From the NCBI GenBank assembly GCA_039933785.1, contig JBDTNL010000001.1:124001-188000 (forward strand): 64,000 nucleotides of DNA, given 5' to 3'. This DNA comes from JBDTNL01 sp039933785. GTDB taxonomy: Bacteria; Acidobacteriota; Thermoanaerobaculia; Multivoradales; JAGPDF01. Below are positions 52,417 to 60,747 of this stretch, one piece after another; within the stretch, counting starts at the first letter, position 1, and each line of letters opens with the position of its first letter. The translations under genes were made by a program, and so were the position numbers. The notes under the pieces were generated by a model, which ran no database searches, was not told where the DNA came from, and was given only the letters and a program-made list of their open reading frames with translations.

Positions 52417-53583
52417 TCAGGAGCTGCGGCGCCCGTGCTTGGCGCGGTACATCGATTGATCGGCTTCGTTGAGCGCCGCCTCGGGATCGCCGCCGGGCTC
52501 GAGCGCCACGATGCCGACCGAGAAGTCGACCGCGGGGGCGCCCTCGGGCGAGGCGTGCAGACGACTACGCAGCCACCCGGCGCGTTCGCGGGCCGCCGAC
52601 GGATCGAGATTCGAGGCGATGACAAGGAACTCGTCGCCAGCGAAGCGCACCAGGGCGTCCTCGGGGCGGAAGCATTCGCGCAGGCCAATCGCGAACCGCC
52701 GCAGGCATTGATCGCCGACATGGTGGCCGTGGGTGTCGTTGATTGTCTTGAAGCCATTGAGATCGAAGAACAGGAGGAGTGCGCCCTGCGGCCGTACAAC
52801 GCTCCAGAGCTCGGGTAGCGAACGACGGTTGGCAAGGCCGGTGAGCGGATCGCGATCAGCCAGACGACGCAAGCCCTCCTGGGCTTCCAGCAGGTCCTGG
52901 TTGTAGCGCAGCAGCTCGCGCTCTACGCGTTCGGAGAGCGCCAGGACGCAGGCGAGAGCGAGCAGCCACTCGGCTCCGGTGTCGATGAACGAGTGCGCGG
53001 CGAGGAACGAGTGCACGAGATCGAGCAGCGTGGACGACGGCCGATTGGGCACTGTGTCCCAGGCGAAGACTCCGGCTTCGAAAAAGCTCAAGGCGGAGCG
53101 AATCCACAGCGCCGCCCCGAGCCAGGTCGTCCCCACGAGCCGTGGTGGACTGAGTGCGAGATAGCCGCCGAGCGCGAACAAACCGCCGGTGACGATGTTC
53201 TGCACGACCCCCAAGACCGCGATCGATGGGATGAACAGGACGGTCAGGCTGTAGATGAGCACGATCGCCGCGCCGCGGCCGAGGGCCAGCGGCCTGCTGT
53301 CGGGTCGGCGAAAGCGCTGCGTGCCGTCGATGACGAGGAGCAGGAAGGCTGTTTTGGTCGCCATGTAGGACCCGGCGACGAGAGCGAACCCGGCTCCCTT
53401 GGGCTGCCAGTACCAGTACAGCAAGCTGCACCCGAGCGCGAGCAGATTCACCGACCAAGCAAGCACCCACGAGCGCAGCCCCACCCGTTGCGTCGATCGC
53501 GCCAGCACGGCGAAGAACACCGTGATCATGGCGAGCGAGGCGAACTGAACGGCTAGGCTCCAGCGCCAGAGGAGAAGTTCCAT
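52417..53583 (-). CDS. Membrane diguanylate cyclase (GGDEF)
   Basis: A 388-aa cyclic di-GMP synthase. Residues ~5-220 contain about seven hydrophobic helices (LAVQFASLAMITVFFAVLAR, WVLAWSVNLLALGCSLLYW) as a membrane sensor region. A GGDEF domain follows (DRDPLTGLANRRSLPELWSV, LLLFFDLNGFKTINDTHGHH). The signature reads FAGDEF rather than GGDEF, a tolerated variant in active cyclases. No EAL domain. It follows the beta-lactamase-family gene's upstream side and is not clearly in an operon with it. Confidence 0.85.
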   Translation of the reverse strand: MELLLWRWSLAVQFASLAMITVFFAVLARSTQRVGLRSWVLAWSVNLLALGCSLLYWYWQPKGAGFALVAGSYMATKTAFLLLVIDGTQRFRRPDSRPLALGRGAAIVLIYSLTVLFIPSIAVLGVVQNIVTGGLFALGGYLALSPPRLVGTTWLGAALWIRSALSFFEAGVFAWDTVPNRPSSTLLDLVHSFLAAHSFIDTGAEWLLALACVLALSERVERELLRYNQDLLEAQEGLRRLADRDPLTGLANRRSLPELWSVVRPQGALLLFFDLNGFKTINDTHGHHVGDQCLRRFAIGLRECFRPEDALVRFAGDEFLVIASNLDPSAARERAGWLRSRLHASPEGAPAVDFSVGIVALEPGGDPEAALNEADQSMYRAKHGRRSS

Positions 53584-53646
53584 TGAATTGTGGGCTCGGG
53601 GCCCATTTTGGCACGGTCGAGCACCGAGTCGAGCCCGGTTTCGGCC

Positions 53647-54981
53647 CTATTGCGACTTGGGTAAGGTGACGGTAAAGCAGGTGCCGCGGGGCGTTCGTGC
53701 CTCGACTGTGATGGTCCCGCCGTGCGCCTCGACGATCCGTTTACAGATGCTGAGCCCCAGTCCGTAGCCGCCGGTCTTCTTCGAGCGCGAACGGTCGACT
53801 CGGAAGAAGGGCTCGAAGAGACCCGGAAGATCGTCGGGCGGTATTCCAGGACCGTCGTCGCAGACATGGACCGAGATCTGCCGCTCGCCGGCGTCACAGC
53901 GAAGCTCGACCGGAGCGCTGTCCGGCAGTGAATACTTGATCGCGTTCTCGAGCAGATTCTCGAGCACGCTGCGGAGCTTGTCGGCATCGAAGTCGAGTTC
54001 GATAGGCGCGGCGGGCATCGATCCCAGCGTCACTCCGGGCGAGCGCTCGGCGAATCGCAGCGCGGCCTCGCGAAGCAACGGAGCGAGGTCCTGGCGGAAA
54101 GGGCGCAGGCCGCGGCCGTCGCGCAGGCGCTCGAGCTCCAGCAACTCGGCGATCATGGCTTCCATCTCGCCGACGTCGGCCGACAGGCGGGCGCGGCGCG
54201 GGTCGTCGGGCATCATCTCGAGCGCCACCTTCATGCGAGTCAACGGCGAGCGCAACTCGTGGCTGACGTCGAGAAGTAGTTGATCGCGGGCGCCGATCAT
54301 CTCTCGCACCCGGCCGACCATGCGATTGAAGGCCTCGGTGAGATCGCCGAACTCGTCGCGCGTGAGTCGTGGCAGAGCGATATCAAGGTGCCCTTCGGCG
54401 AGTTGTGCGACCCCCTGAGTCAACGTCTGCAGAGGCCGCAGGAGTTGCCGCAAGACGATGTACGAGGCCAGCACGACCGCGAGCACGAACAGCACCAGAA
54501 GCCCAAGGAGCTGTGCATGGACGGTGTTCAGGTGGCGGCCGATCCGCCACGAGAAGAGATAGGTGCCGCCCTCGCGGCTGGTCACCAGGGTGTTTGATGA
54601 GACATGCGCGACAAAAATGCCGGGCGCCACTGGGGATGCCGTCGCAGGCCTGTGGGCGCGCGCCTGCGCGATCGTGGGCATGGCGTCGTCCGTCGCCCAG
54701 TTGCCGCTCGGACCCTCGTAGCGCACGTCATAGCCCAGCCGGTCACTCACCCGCTTCGCGGTCTCGAGGTCGGGGGAGCTGCCCGCCAGGAGCACCGGAT
54801 AGTCCCGCACCATGCGCTGCACCGCGACGCTGTAGTCACGATTGAGCACCAGCGAGAAGAACACCAGGACGAGCCCGATCAACGCCGCGCCGGTGATCAG
54901 CATGATCAGCACCAGCTTGAGGAATACCGAGTTGCGTGGGCCGCGCCGCGCCGGCGGGGAGAGTAGAGGCTCAGTCACCAT
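53647..54981 (-). CDS. Histidine kinase of the MacAB-like operon
   Basis: A 444-aa membrane sensor kinase: N-terminal helix (LVLIMLITGAALIGLVLVF), periplasmic domain (~50-150), second helix (LGLLVLFVLAVVLASYIVL), HAMP, H-box LLLDVSHELRSPLTRMKVAL, and an ATP-binding domain with VHVCDDGPGIPPDDLPGLFE and GGYGLGLSICKRIVEAHGG. It is the last gene of the operon, and its start overlaps the regulator's end by 11 bases (CGGAGG just upstream). It probably senses envelope stress or the pump's substrate and phosphorylates the adjacent OmpR-type regulator. Confidence 0.92.
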   Translation of the reverse strand: MVTEPLLSPPARRGPRNSVFLKLVLIMLITGAALIGLVLVFFSLVLNRDYSVAVQRMVRDYPVLLAGSSPDLETAKRVSDRLGYDVRYEGPSGNWATDDAMPTIAQARAHRPATASPVAPGIFVAHVSSNTLVTSREGGTYLFSWRIGRHLNTVHAQLLGLLVLFVLAVVLASYIVLRQLLRPLQTLTQGVAQLAEGHLDIALPRLTRDEFGDLTEAFNRMVGRVREMIGARDQLLLDVSHELRSPLTRMKVALEMMPDDPRRARLSADVGEMEAMIAELLELERLRDGRGLRPFRQDLAPLLREAALRFAERSPGVTLGSMPAAPIELDFDADKLRSVLENLLENAIKYSLPDSAPVELRCDAGERQISVHVCDDGPGIPPDDLPGLFEPFFRVDRSRSKKTGGYGLGLSICKRIVEAHGGTITVEARTPRGTCFTVTLPKSQ

Positions 54982-55714
54982 GACCTCCGATGTAGCTGTA
55001 GCCACTGCCGCGGACGGTGCGAATGAACCCCGGGCGGCGAGGGTCGTCGCCCAGTTTCTGGCGCAGGCGGCTGACCAGGACGTCGATCGAGCGGTCGAAG
55101 GCTTCCCAGTCGAGACCCCGGGTTGCTTCCAGAATGCGATCGCGGCTCAGTACCCGGCCGCGATTTCGCACCAACAGGCGAAGGAGCTCGAACTCGGCCA
55201 TGGTCAGCCCCAGATCCTTGCCCTCGAGACGCGCCGAGCGCGCCGTGCCGTTCACCTCGAGGTTCCCGATGCGCAGGATTTCGTCGTCTTCCAAGGCGAT
55301 GCCCCGACGCAGCACCGCTTGGATGCGGGCCACGAGCTCGCGCGGCTCGAAGGGCTTCGGCAGGTAGTCGTCGGCGCCGAGCTCGAGACCGACCACACGG
55401 TCCATGACGCCGCCGCGGGCGGTGAGCATGATGATCGGTACGCGGCTGGTCTCGCGCACCTTGCGGCAGAGCGCGAAACCATCCATGTCCGGCAGCATGA
55501 CGTCGAGGATCAGGATGTCGGGGGCTTCGGCACGGAGGGCACGTAGGCCAGCGTCCGGATGGGTCGCGCTCCGCACGGTGAATCCGAAGCCGCCGAGATA
55601 TTCGGCGAGCAGCAGGTTGAGTTTCTCGTCGTCGTCGACGATCAGCACGATGCCCTGCTTCGGCAGGTGACCAGCGGCGCCGCGAGTCGATCCCGGCGAT
55701 CCCATGGGGCTCAT
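54971..55714 (-). CDS. OmpR-type response regulator
   Basis: A 247-aa regulator with a receiver domain (IVLIVDDDEKLNLLLAEYL, phosphorylation site in ILDVMLPDMDG, PIIMLTARGG, LPKPFEPREL) and a C-terminal winged helix (MAEFELLRLLVRNRGRVLSR, SIDVLVSRLRQKLGDDPRRP). Its start ATG overlaps the stop of the upstream permease by 4 bases (ATGA), so it is translated as part of the transport operon and likely controls it. Confidence 0.93.
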   Translation of the reverse strand: MSPMGSPGSTRGAAGHLPKQGIVLIVDDDEKLNLLLAEYLGGFGFTVRSATHPDAGLRALRAEAPDILILDVMLPDMDGFALCRKVRETSRVPIIMLTARGGVMDRVVGLELGADDYLPKPFEPRELVARIQAVLRRGIALEDDEILRIGNLEVNGTARSARLEGKDLGLTMAEFELLRLLVRNRGRVLSRDRILEATRGLDWEAFDRSIDVLVSRLRQKLGDDPRRPGFIRTVRGSGYSYIGGHGD

Positions 55715-56958
55715 TCTGTATGCAGGGCGTCCGCCGGCGCCAGGAGCGAGGCCTGGCGAGCCGGAATGGCGCCGAATCCGAGGCCGATCAAGACCACCAT
55801 CGCGAGCGACACCAGGACCGCGCCGCCGGGCACGCCGACCTTCCAGTCGGTGGCGAATGCAACCCACGTCGCACCGAGGCCGCCGACGGCCAGCCCGGCC
55901 ACCCATCCCCCGAGGGACAGCAGGCTGGCCTCGAGCAGGAACTGCACCACGATGTCGCGCCGCCGTGCGCCGACGGCCATACGCAAGCCGATCTCGGCCG
56001 TGCGTTCGCGCACCGCGAGCAGCAGTAACGCGAGAATGCCCGTCCCACCGACGAGCAGCGCCAGGCCGGCGATGCCGCTGGCGACGACGCCGAGCGTGCC
56101 CGTCGCCTGTTTCTGCATGGCGAGAAACCGGGAAGTGTTCTGAACCGAGAAGTCGTCACGTTGTGCGGCACGCGCGGGGTGGCGCTCGCGGTGCCGCGTC
56201 CGCACGAGTGCGGCGATTGTCTGTACGGCGGAATCCATCGCGGCGCTCTGGCCGGCGCCGGGCTCGTTTCGCACGTCGACGTAGACGTTGCTCAGCCAGC
56301 GGGTGTTGAACACCCGGCGAAGCGCCGTGCGGATCGGCACCAGCACCTGGTTGTCGAGATCCGAGCCGTCGGCCATGGCGCCCTTGGCCTCGAGCACGCC
56401 GATGACCTCGAAGGGAATCGAGCGCAGACGGATCTCTCGGCCGATCGGGCTCTCGCCGGGAAACAACGATTCGCTCACCCGGGCGCCGAGAACCGCCACG
56501 CGGCGGGCCTCTCGGTCATCACGCTCGTCGAGGAAGCGGCCGGCGGCGAGCGCGAAGCGGCGCACCCGCGGGAACGAAGGGTTGGTGCCGAGCACGCTGG
56601 TCGCCATCGCGGTGTGACCCGCCTTGACGCGAAGAACACCCTCCGCGGCGGGCGCCGTGAGCGCCGCGAGGGGCAGGGCAGCGATCGCTTCGTAGTCGTC
56701 GACACTCAGCGTGGTGACGCTGCCGCGCATCGATTTCCTGCCGGTGAGCGTTTGCACCTGCGCCGGGCGCACGACGAGCAAGTTGGTGCCCAAGGCGTCG
56801 ATCTTCCGTTGCACCTCGCCCTCGGCGCCGGCGCCGAGAGCGCTGGTAAACACGATGGCGGCAACCCCGACGCCGATGCTCGCGAAGGCCAGGCCGGCGC
56901 GCACCCGATGCACCAGGAGCGCTCGCAGGCCCGGCCCGAGCGTGCGGCGGAGTTTCAT
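55711..56958 (-). CDS. MacB-like ABC transporter permease
   Basis: A 415-aa FtsX-type permease with an N-terminal helix (VRAGLAFASIGVGVAAIVFT), a MacB periplasmic domain (~40-245) and three C-terminal helices (GIAGLALLVGGTGILALLLL, LEASLLSLGGWVAGLAVGGL, VSLAMVVLIGLGFGAIPARQ). It lacks an ATPase domain, unlike fused MacB, and is paired with a second permease and a separate ATPase. It overlaps the regulator's start by 4 bases. Confidence 0.9.
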   Translation of the reverse strand: MKLRRTLGPGLRALLVHRVRAGLAFASIGVGVAAIVFTSALGAGAEGEVQRKIDALGTNLLVVRPAQVQTLTGRKSMRGSVTTLSVDDYEAIAALPLAALTAPAAEGVLRVKAGHTAMATSVLGTNPSFPRVRRFALAAGRFLDERDDREARRVAVLGARVSESLFPGESPIGREIRLRSIPFEVIGVLEAKGAMADGSDLDNQVLVPIRTALRRVFNTRWLSNVYVDVRNEPGAGQSAAMDSAVQTIAALVRTRHRERHPARAAQRDDFSVQNTSRFLAMQKQATGTLGVVASGIAGLALLVGGTGILALLLLAVRERTAEIGLRMAVGARRRDIVVQFLLEASLLSLGGWVAGLAVGGLGATWVAFATDWKVGVPGGAVLVSLAMVVLIGLGFGAIPARQASLLAPADALHTE

Positions 56959-56980
56959 CGCGCTGACCCCACCGAGGGAG

Positions 56981-58192
56981 TCATCGCAGGCTGTCGGCGG
57001 GCAGCAGTCTTGCCGCTCGGCGCGCTGGCACCACCCCGGAGAGCAGCCCGACGACCGCCGAAGCCACCAGCGCGATGAGGACTGCCTTCCAGGAAAAGAC
57101 CGGGCCGAGATGCATCTTCTGCGCGACCAGCAGAGCGCCCGCGGAACCGACGGCGACGCCGAGGAGCCCGCCGCCGAGAGCGGTCACCGCGGTCTCGATC
57201 AGAAACTGCAGGCCGATGTCTTCGGCCCGCGCTCCCAGCGCGCGCCGCAGACCGATCTCGCCGATTCGCTGATTCACCGAGACCAGCATCAAAGCAGCGG
57301 CGACCATGCCCCCGACGGCTAGCGCGACCAAGGCGACGAGCGGTAGATAGACGTCGAGCACGCGGCCGGTCTTGGCGACCATCTGCTGCACCGCGACCGC
57401 CGTGATGAGGCGGAAGTCGTCCGGCCGCCCGGTGGGAATCGCGTGCCGGTCGCGCAGGACCCGCTGCACCTCCTTGCTGGCGGCCGCCACCTGGTCCTGA
57501 TCGCGCACCAGGAGCTTGGCCGCGGCGATGGTGTCGACGTTCATCAGACGGCGCTGCAGCGTGGTGATCGGTACCACGACCTCGTTGTCGCGGTCCATGC
57601 CGTGCAGGTCGGTACCGAAGACTTCGAGCACGCCGATCACCTTGAAGGTCACTTGGCCGATGAGGATCTCGGCTCCCAGCGGATCCTCGGTCGCGAAGAG
57701 CGCGCGAGCCGCGGACTGTCCGATCAGCGCCACCCTGGCTGAGCCGTTCACGGCCGACAGGTCGAAGGTCTCGCCGCGAACGACCCCGCGGTCCCAGACC
57801 TGCTGGAAGCGCTCGGAGGCGCCGAGGACTCGCGCCTTGGTGGTGGCGTCGCCATGGCGGACCGAGGCCGCCGGCATGGCCTGCTGAGGATCCCAGGCCT
57901 CGATCTCGGGGACCTGCTTGGCCACTGCTTCGACGTCGTCGATGGTGAATCGCGCGGCGTCCGGGCGCGGCCCGCCCATGAACTCCGTGCCGCTGCCCAT
58001 GATCAGGATGGAGGAAGCGCCGAAGAGTTGGCGGACCGTGTTCATGGTCTTGCGCTTGGCGCCTTCGCCAACCGAGATCACCAGCGTCAGCGCGGCGGCG
58101 CCGACGAAGCTCGCCAGCATCATGAAGGCGGTGCGCAGGCGATAGCGCGGCAGCGTACGGAAACTCTGAGCGAGCAGACGGGTCGGATTCAC
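56981..58192 (-). CDS. MacB-like ABC transporter permease
   Basis: A 403-aa FtsX-type permease of the same build as its neighbour: FMMLASFVGAAALTLVISVG, a MacB periplasmic domain, then YLPLVALVALAVGGMVAAAL and SWKAVLIALVASAVVGLLSG. The two permeases are divergent paralogues that may form a heterodimer in one pump. Its start overlaps the ATPase stop by 4 bases. Confidence 0.9.
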   Translation of the reverse strand: MNPTRLLAQSFRTLPRYRLRTAFMMLASFVGAAALTLVISVGEGAKRKTMNTVRQLFGASSILIMGSGTEFMGGPRPDAARFTIDDVEAVAKQVPEIEAWDPQQAMPAASVRHGDATTKARVLGASERFQQVWDRGVVRGETFDLSAVNGSARVALIGQSAARALFATEDPLGAEILIGQVTFKVIGVLEVFGTDLHGMDRDNEVVVPITTLQRRLMNVDTIAAAKLLVRDQDQVAAASKEVQRVLRDRHAIPTGRPDDFRLITAVAVQQMVAKTGRVLDVYLPLVALVALAVGGMVAAALMLVSVNQRIGEIGLRRALGARAEDIGLQFLIETAVTALGGGLLGVAVGSAGALLVAQKMHLGPVFSWKAVLIALVASAVVGLLSGVVPARRAARLLPADSLR

Positions 58193-58920
58193 TTGGCCTC
58201 CTGACCGGCGCCCGACAACGTCGAGCGATCCTGTGACCGCGCCGCGATCGGTCGATCGCTGGTCACGCGGCCGTTTTCGAGCTGCACGATTCGTTTCCCA
58301 TGTGCCGCCATGGCGGCGTCGTGAGTGATCAGGACGATGGTGCGTCCGGCGCGGTTCAGCTCCTGGAAAATGCCCATGATCTCGGCCGCCGACTTGGCGT
58401 CCAGGCTACCGCTCGGCTCATCGGCGAGTAGTAGGTCGGGTTCGTTGACCAGGGCGCGCGCAATGGCGACCCGTTGCTGTTGGCCGCCCGAGAGCTCGGC
58501 TGGCGAGTGCTTCATGCGGTCACCAAGGCCAACGGCCCGGAGTGCCTTCTCGCCCAAACCGTCGATCGAGTCGCGCTCGGAGTACACCAGCGGTAGCTCC
58601 ACGTTCTCGAGCGCGCTGGTACGCGGCAACAGGTGAAAGGCCTGGAAGACGAAACCGATCTTGCGATTGCGCAGACGAGCCTGTTCGTTGGCGCCGATGC
58701 CTTCGACGTCCTGGCCGTCGAGCCGGTAGCCGCCCTGGCCCGGGCGATCGAGCAGCCCGAGAATGTTCATCAGCGTGCTCTTGCCGGAGCCCGAGGCGCC
58801 GACGATCGAAACAAACTCACCGCGTTCGATCGACAGGCTCACGCCGCGGAGCGCCTCCACGGTCTCGCCGGTCGGCCGGGTGTAGGTCTTGGCCACGTCC
58901 TTCAACTCGATGATCGGCAT
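58189..58920 (-). CDS. MacB/LolD-type ABC transporter ATPase
   Basis: A 243-aa ABC ATPase: Walker A GASGSGKSTL (about 40-49), the ABC signature LSGGQQQRVAIARAL and Walker B LLLADEPSGSLD. The DEPSGSLDAKS region is typical of the MacB/LolD/FtsE class that powers FtsX-like permeases. It lies between the MacA-like gene (6-base gap) and the first permease (4-base overlap). Confidence 0.95.
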   Translation of the reverse strand: MPIIELKDVAKTYTRPTGETVEALRGVSLSIERGEFVSIVGASGSGKSTLMNILGLLDRPGQGGYRLDGQDVEGIGANEQARLRNRKIGFVFQAFHLLPRTSALENVELPLVYSERDSIDGLGEKALRAVGLGDRMKHSPAELSGGQQQRVAIARALVNEPDLLLADEPSGSLDAKSAAEIMGIFQELNRAGRTIVLITHDAAMAAHGKRIVQLENGRVTSDRPIAARSQDRSTLSGAGQEAK

Positions 58921-58926
58921 CGCTGC

Positions 58927-60024
58927 TCAGGCCTCCGATTTGACGGCGGTGTCGCCGACGATGACTTGCTCGCCTTCCTTCAATCCATCGAGGACCTCGA
59001 TGTAGGTTCCATCCCGGCTGCCAGTGGTGATCGGCCGGTGCTCGGGGGCCGCCCCGCCGGCGGGGCCAGACATCACTACGGTGGAGTGGCCGTTCTCCCG
59101 CCGCACGGCGCGCACCGGCACGGCGAGCACGTTCGGGTGCGCCTCCAGAGCGATCCGCATCGCCGCTGTCATCTCGGGCCGGAGCACAAGATCGGCGGAG
59201 ACCTCGAACGTCACCACCGCGATGTAGTCGACGACGTTGTCGCGGATCTCTGCCTGCGGGTAGATCGCGGACACGCGGCCCTCGAATTCGTGATCGGGGT
59301 AGGTGTCGACGGTGAAGTGGGCGGCCTGGCCCACCTTGATGCGGCCGATGTCGGTCTCGTCGACATAGGCCCAGACTTCGAGACGCGTGAGGTCGAGCAG
59401 GGTGAGAAAGGTCGGCGCGGCGAAGCTCGCCGCCACGGTCTCGCCCTCCTGCGTCGCGACCGAAGAGACCACGCCGCGGATCGGGGCCACGATGCGCGAG
59501 TAGCCGAGTTGGGTCGCCGCGGCCGCGAGGCTGGCGTCCGACTGATGCGCTTGCGCCTGGGCCATGGCGAAGGCGCGTTCGGCCACTTCGAGATCGCTCC
59601 GTGAGATCAGCGCGCTCGCCGCGAGCTCGCGCCGGCGCTCGAGATCGGCGTCAGCGAACCGCAGCGCGGCCCGCGCCGAGGCGACCTGTGCCCGTGCGAC
59701 CTCGCGCTGGGCGTCGAGCTCGCGATCGTCCACCTCGGCCAGCAGCTGGCCCTTCTCGACCTGATCGCCGATGCGCACCAGCAGCCGGCGAACGACGCCG
59801 GAAGTCCGCGAGCCCACCCGCACCTCGGCGCCCACCCGCGGCTTGACGATGCCGGTGGCCTTCACGACGTAGCCGATGTCCCGCCGCGTCACGCTTGCCA
59901 CCTCGGCGCCGCCGGCGGGTTCCTGAGAGCGCGCCTTGGACGTTCGTGACCAGAGAACAACCGCCGCCACTCCCGCGATCAGGGCGATGCCTCCCAGGAC
60001 GAATCGTTTTCTGGACTTGCTCAA
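58927..60024 (-). CDS. MacA-like periplasmic adaptor (RND/HlyD type)
   Basis: A 365-aa membrane-fusion protein linking the ABC pump to an outer-membrane channel. It has one N-terminal helix (FVLGGIALIAGVAAVVLW), a lipoyl/barrel-sandwich region (GIVKPRVGAEVRVGSRTSGV), a coiled-coil hairpin (VARAQVASARAALRFADADL), and a C-terminal beta-barrel domain (SFAAPTFLTLLDLTRLEVWA). A TTG at 60024 follows GGAGG at 8 bases, so it is chosen over the GTG at 60033. It is first in the operon MacA-ATPase-permease-permease-regulator-kinase. No TolC gene is in the window. Confidence 0.9.
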   Translation of the reverse strand: MSKSRKRFVLGGIALIAGVAAVVLWSRTSKARSQEPAGGAEVASVTRRDIGYVVKATGIVKPRVGAEVRVGSRTSGVVRRLLVRIGDQVEKGQLLAEVDDRELDAQREVARAQVASARAALRFADADLERRRELAASALISRSDLEVAERAFAMAQAQAHQSDASLAAAATQLGYSRIVAPIRGVVSSVATQEGETVAASFAAPTFLTLLDLTRLEVWAYVDETDIGRIKVGQAAHFTVDTYPDHEFEGRVSAIYPQAEIRDNVVDYIAVVTFEVSADLVLRPEMTAAMRIALEAHPNVLAVPVRAVRRENGHSTVVMSGPAGGAAPEHRPITTGSRDGTYIEVLDGLKEGEQVIVGDTAVKSEA

Positions 60025-60105
60025 GACGTTCACCTCCGCTGCCCAAGCACAGCATCGGGCGCGGAGGTTTCGCGGCAATTTCGGTCATGTAACGGACTGC
60101 AACAA

Positions 60106-60747
60106 TCACGTCAACCCCAGCCGCTGCGCGAGCAGCGTCAACTTCAACCGGCCATCGACGCCGAGTTTCTCGTAGATATTGTGGAGGTGAATTTTTACCG
60201 TCCCCTCGCTGATTTCGAGCTGCTCAGCGATGCCGCGATTGCGCAGGCCCCGCGCCGCCATGCGCACGATCTCCGCCTCCCGCGGCGTGAGCGCGGCCGC
60301 AACCTGCGGCCCGCCCAAACGATCGCGCAAGAGCGCCTGCAGAGTGCGTCCGACCTCGCCCTTGTCGAGCCACAGGCCGCCGCCGGCGACCTCTCTCACG
60401 GCCTGAATCAGGACCTCAGAGGCCATCTCCTTGAACACGATGCCACAGGCACCGTTGCGCACCGCTTCGGCGATCTGCGCCGCGTCGAGCTCAGCGGCGA
60501 GCAGGACGATGCGCGTGGGCAAGGCTGAGTGGCTCAACTTCTGGAGTACGCCCAGGCCCCCCAGGCCAGGCATGCGGGCGTCGATGATTAGCACCTCCGG
60601 TACGTGGTGCTGGACTGCCGCCAGCGCTTCCTCGCCGCTCCGTGCGCGGGCCACGATGGTGACATCCGCTTCGAGGCCGAAGAGCTGTTCAATGCCGTCG
60701 AGCACGATGGGATGATCATCGGCGATCACCAGCCGGATCGGCTTCAT
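60106..60747 (-). CDS. NarL/FixJ-type response regulator
   Basis: A 213-aa regulator with a receiver domain (LVIADDHPIVLDGIEQLFGL, phosphosite in LIIDARMPGLGG, receiver Lys in IVFKEMASE) and a LuxR-type helix-turn-helix (LTPREAEIVRMAARGLRNRG, ISEGTVKIHLHNIYEKLGV). Its start overlaps the kinase stop by 4 bases (ATGA). It lies 81 bases upstream of the MacA-like gene on the same strand, so readthrough or direct control of that operon is possible. Confidence 0.93.
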   Translation of the reverse strand: MKPIRLVIADDHPIVLDGIEQLFGLEADVTIVARARSGEEALAAVQHHVPEVLIIDARMPGLGGLGVLQKLSHSALPTRIVLLAAELDAAQIAEAVRNGACGIVFKEMASEVLIQAVREVAGGGLWLDKGEVGRTLQALLRDRLGGPQVAAALTPREAEIVRMAARGLRNRGIAEQLEISEGTVKIHLHNIYEKLGVDGRLKLTLLAQRLGLT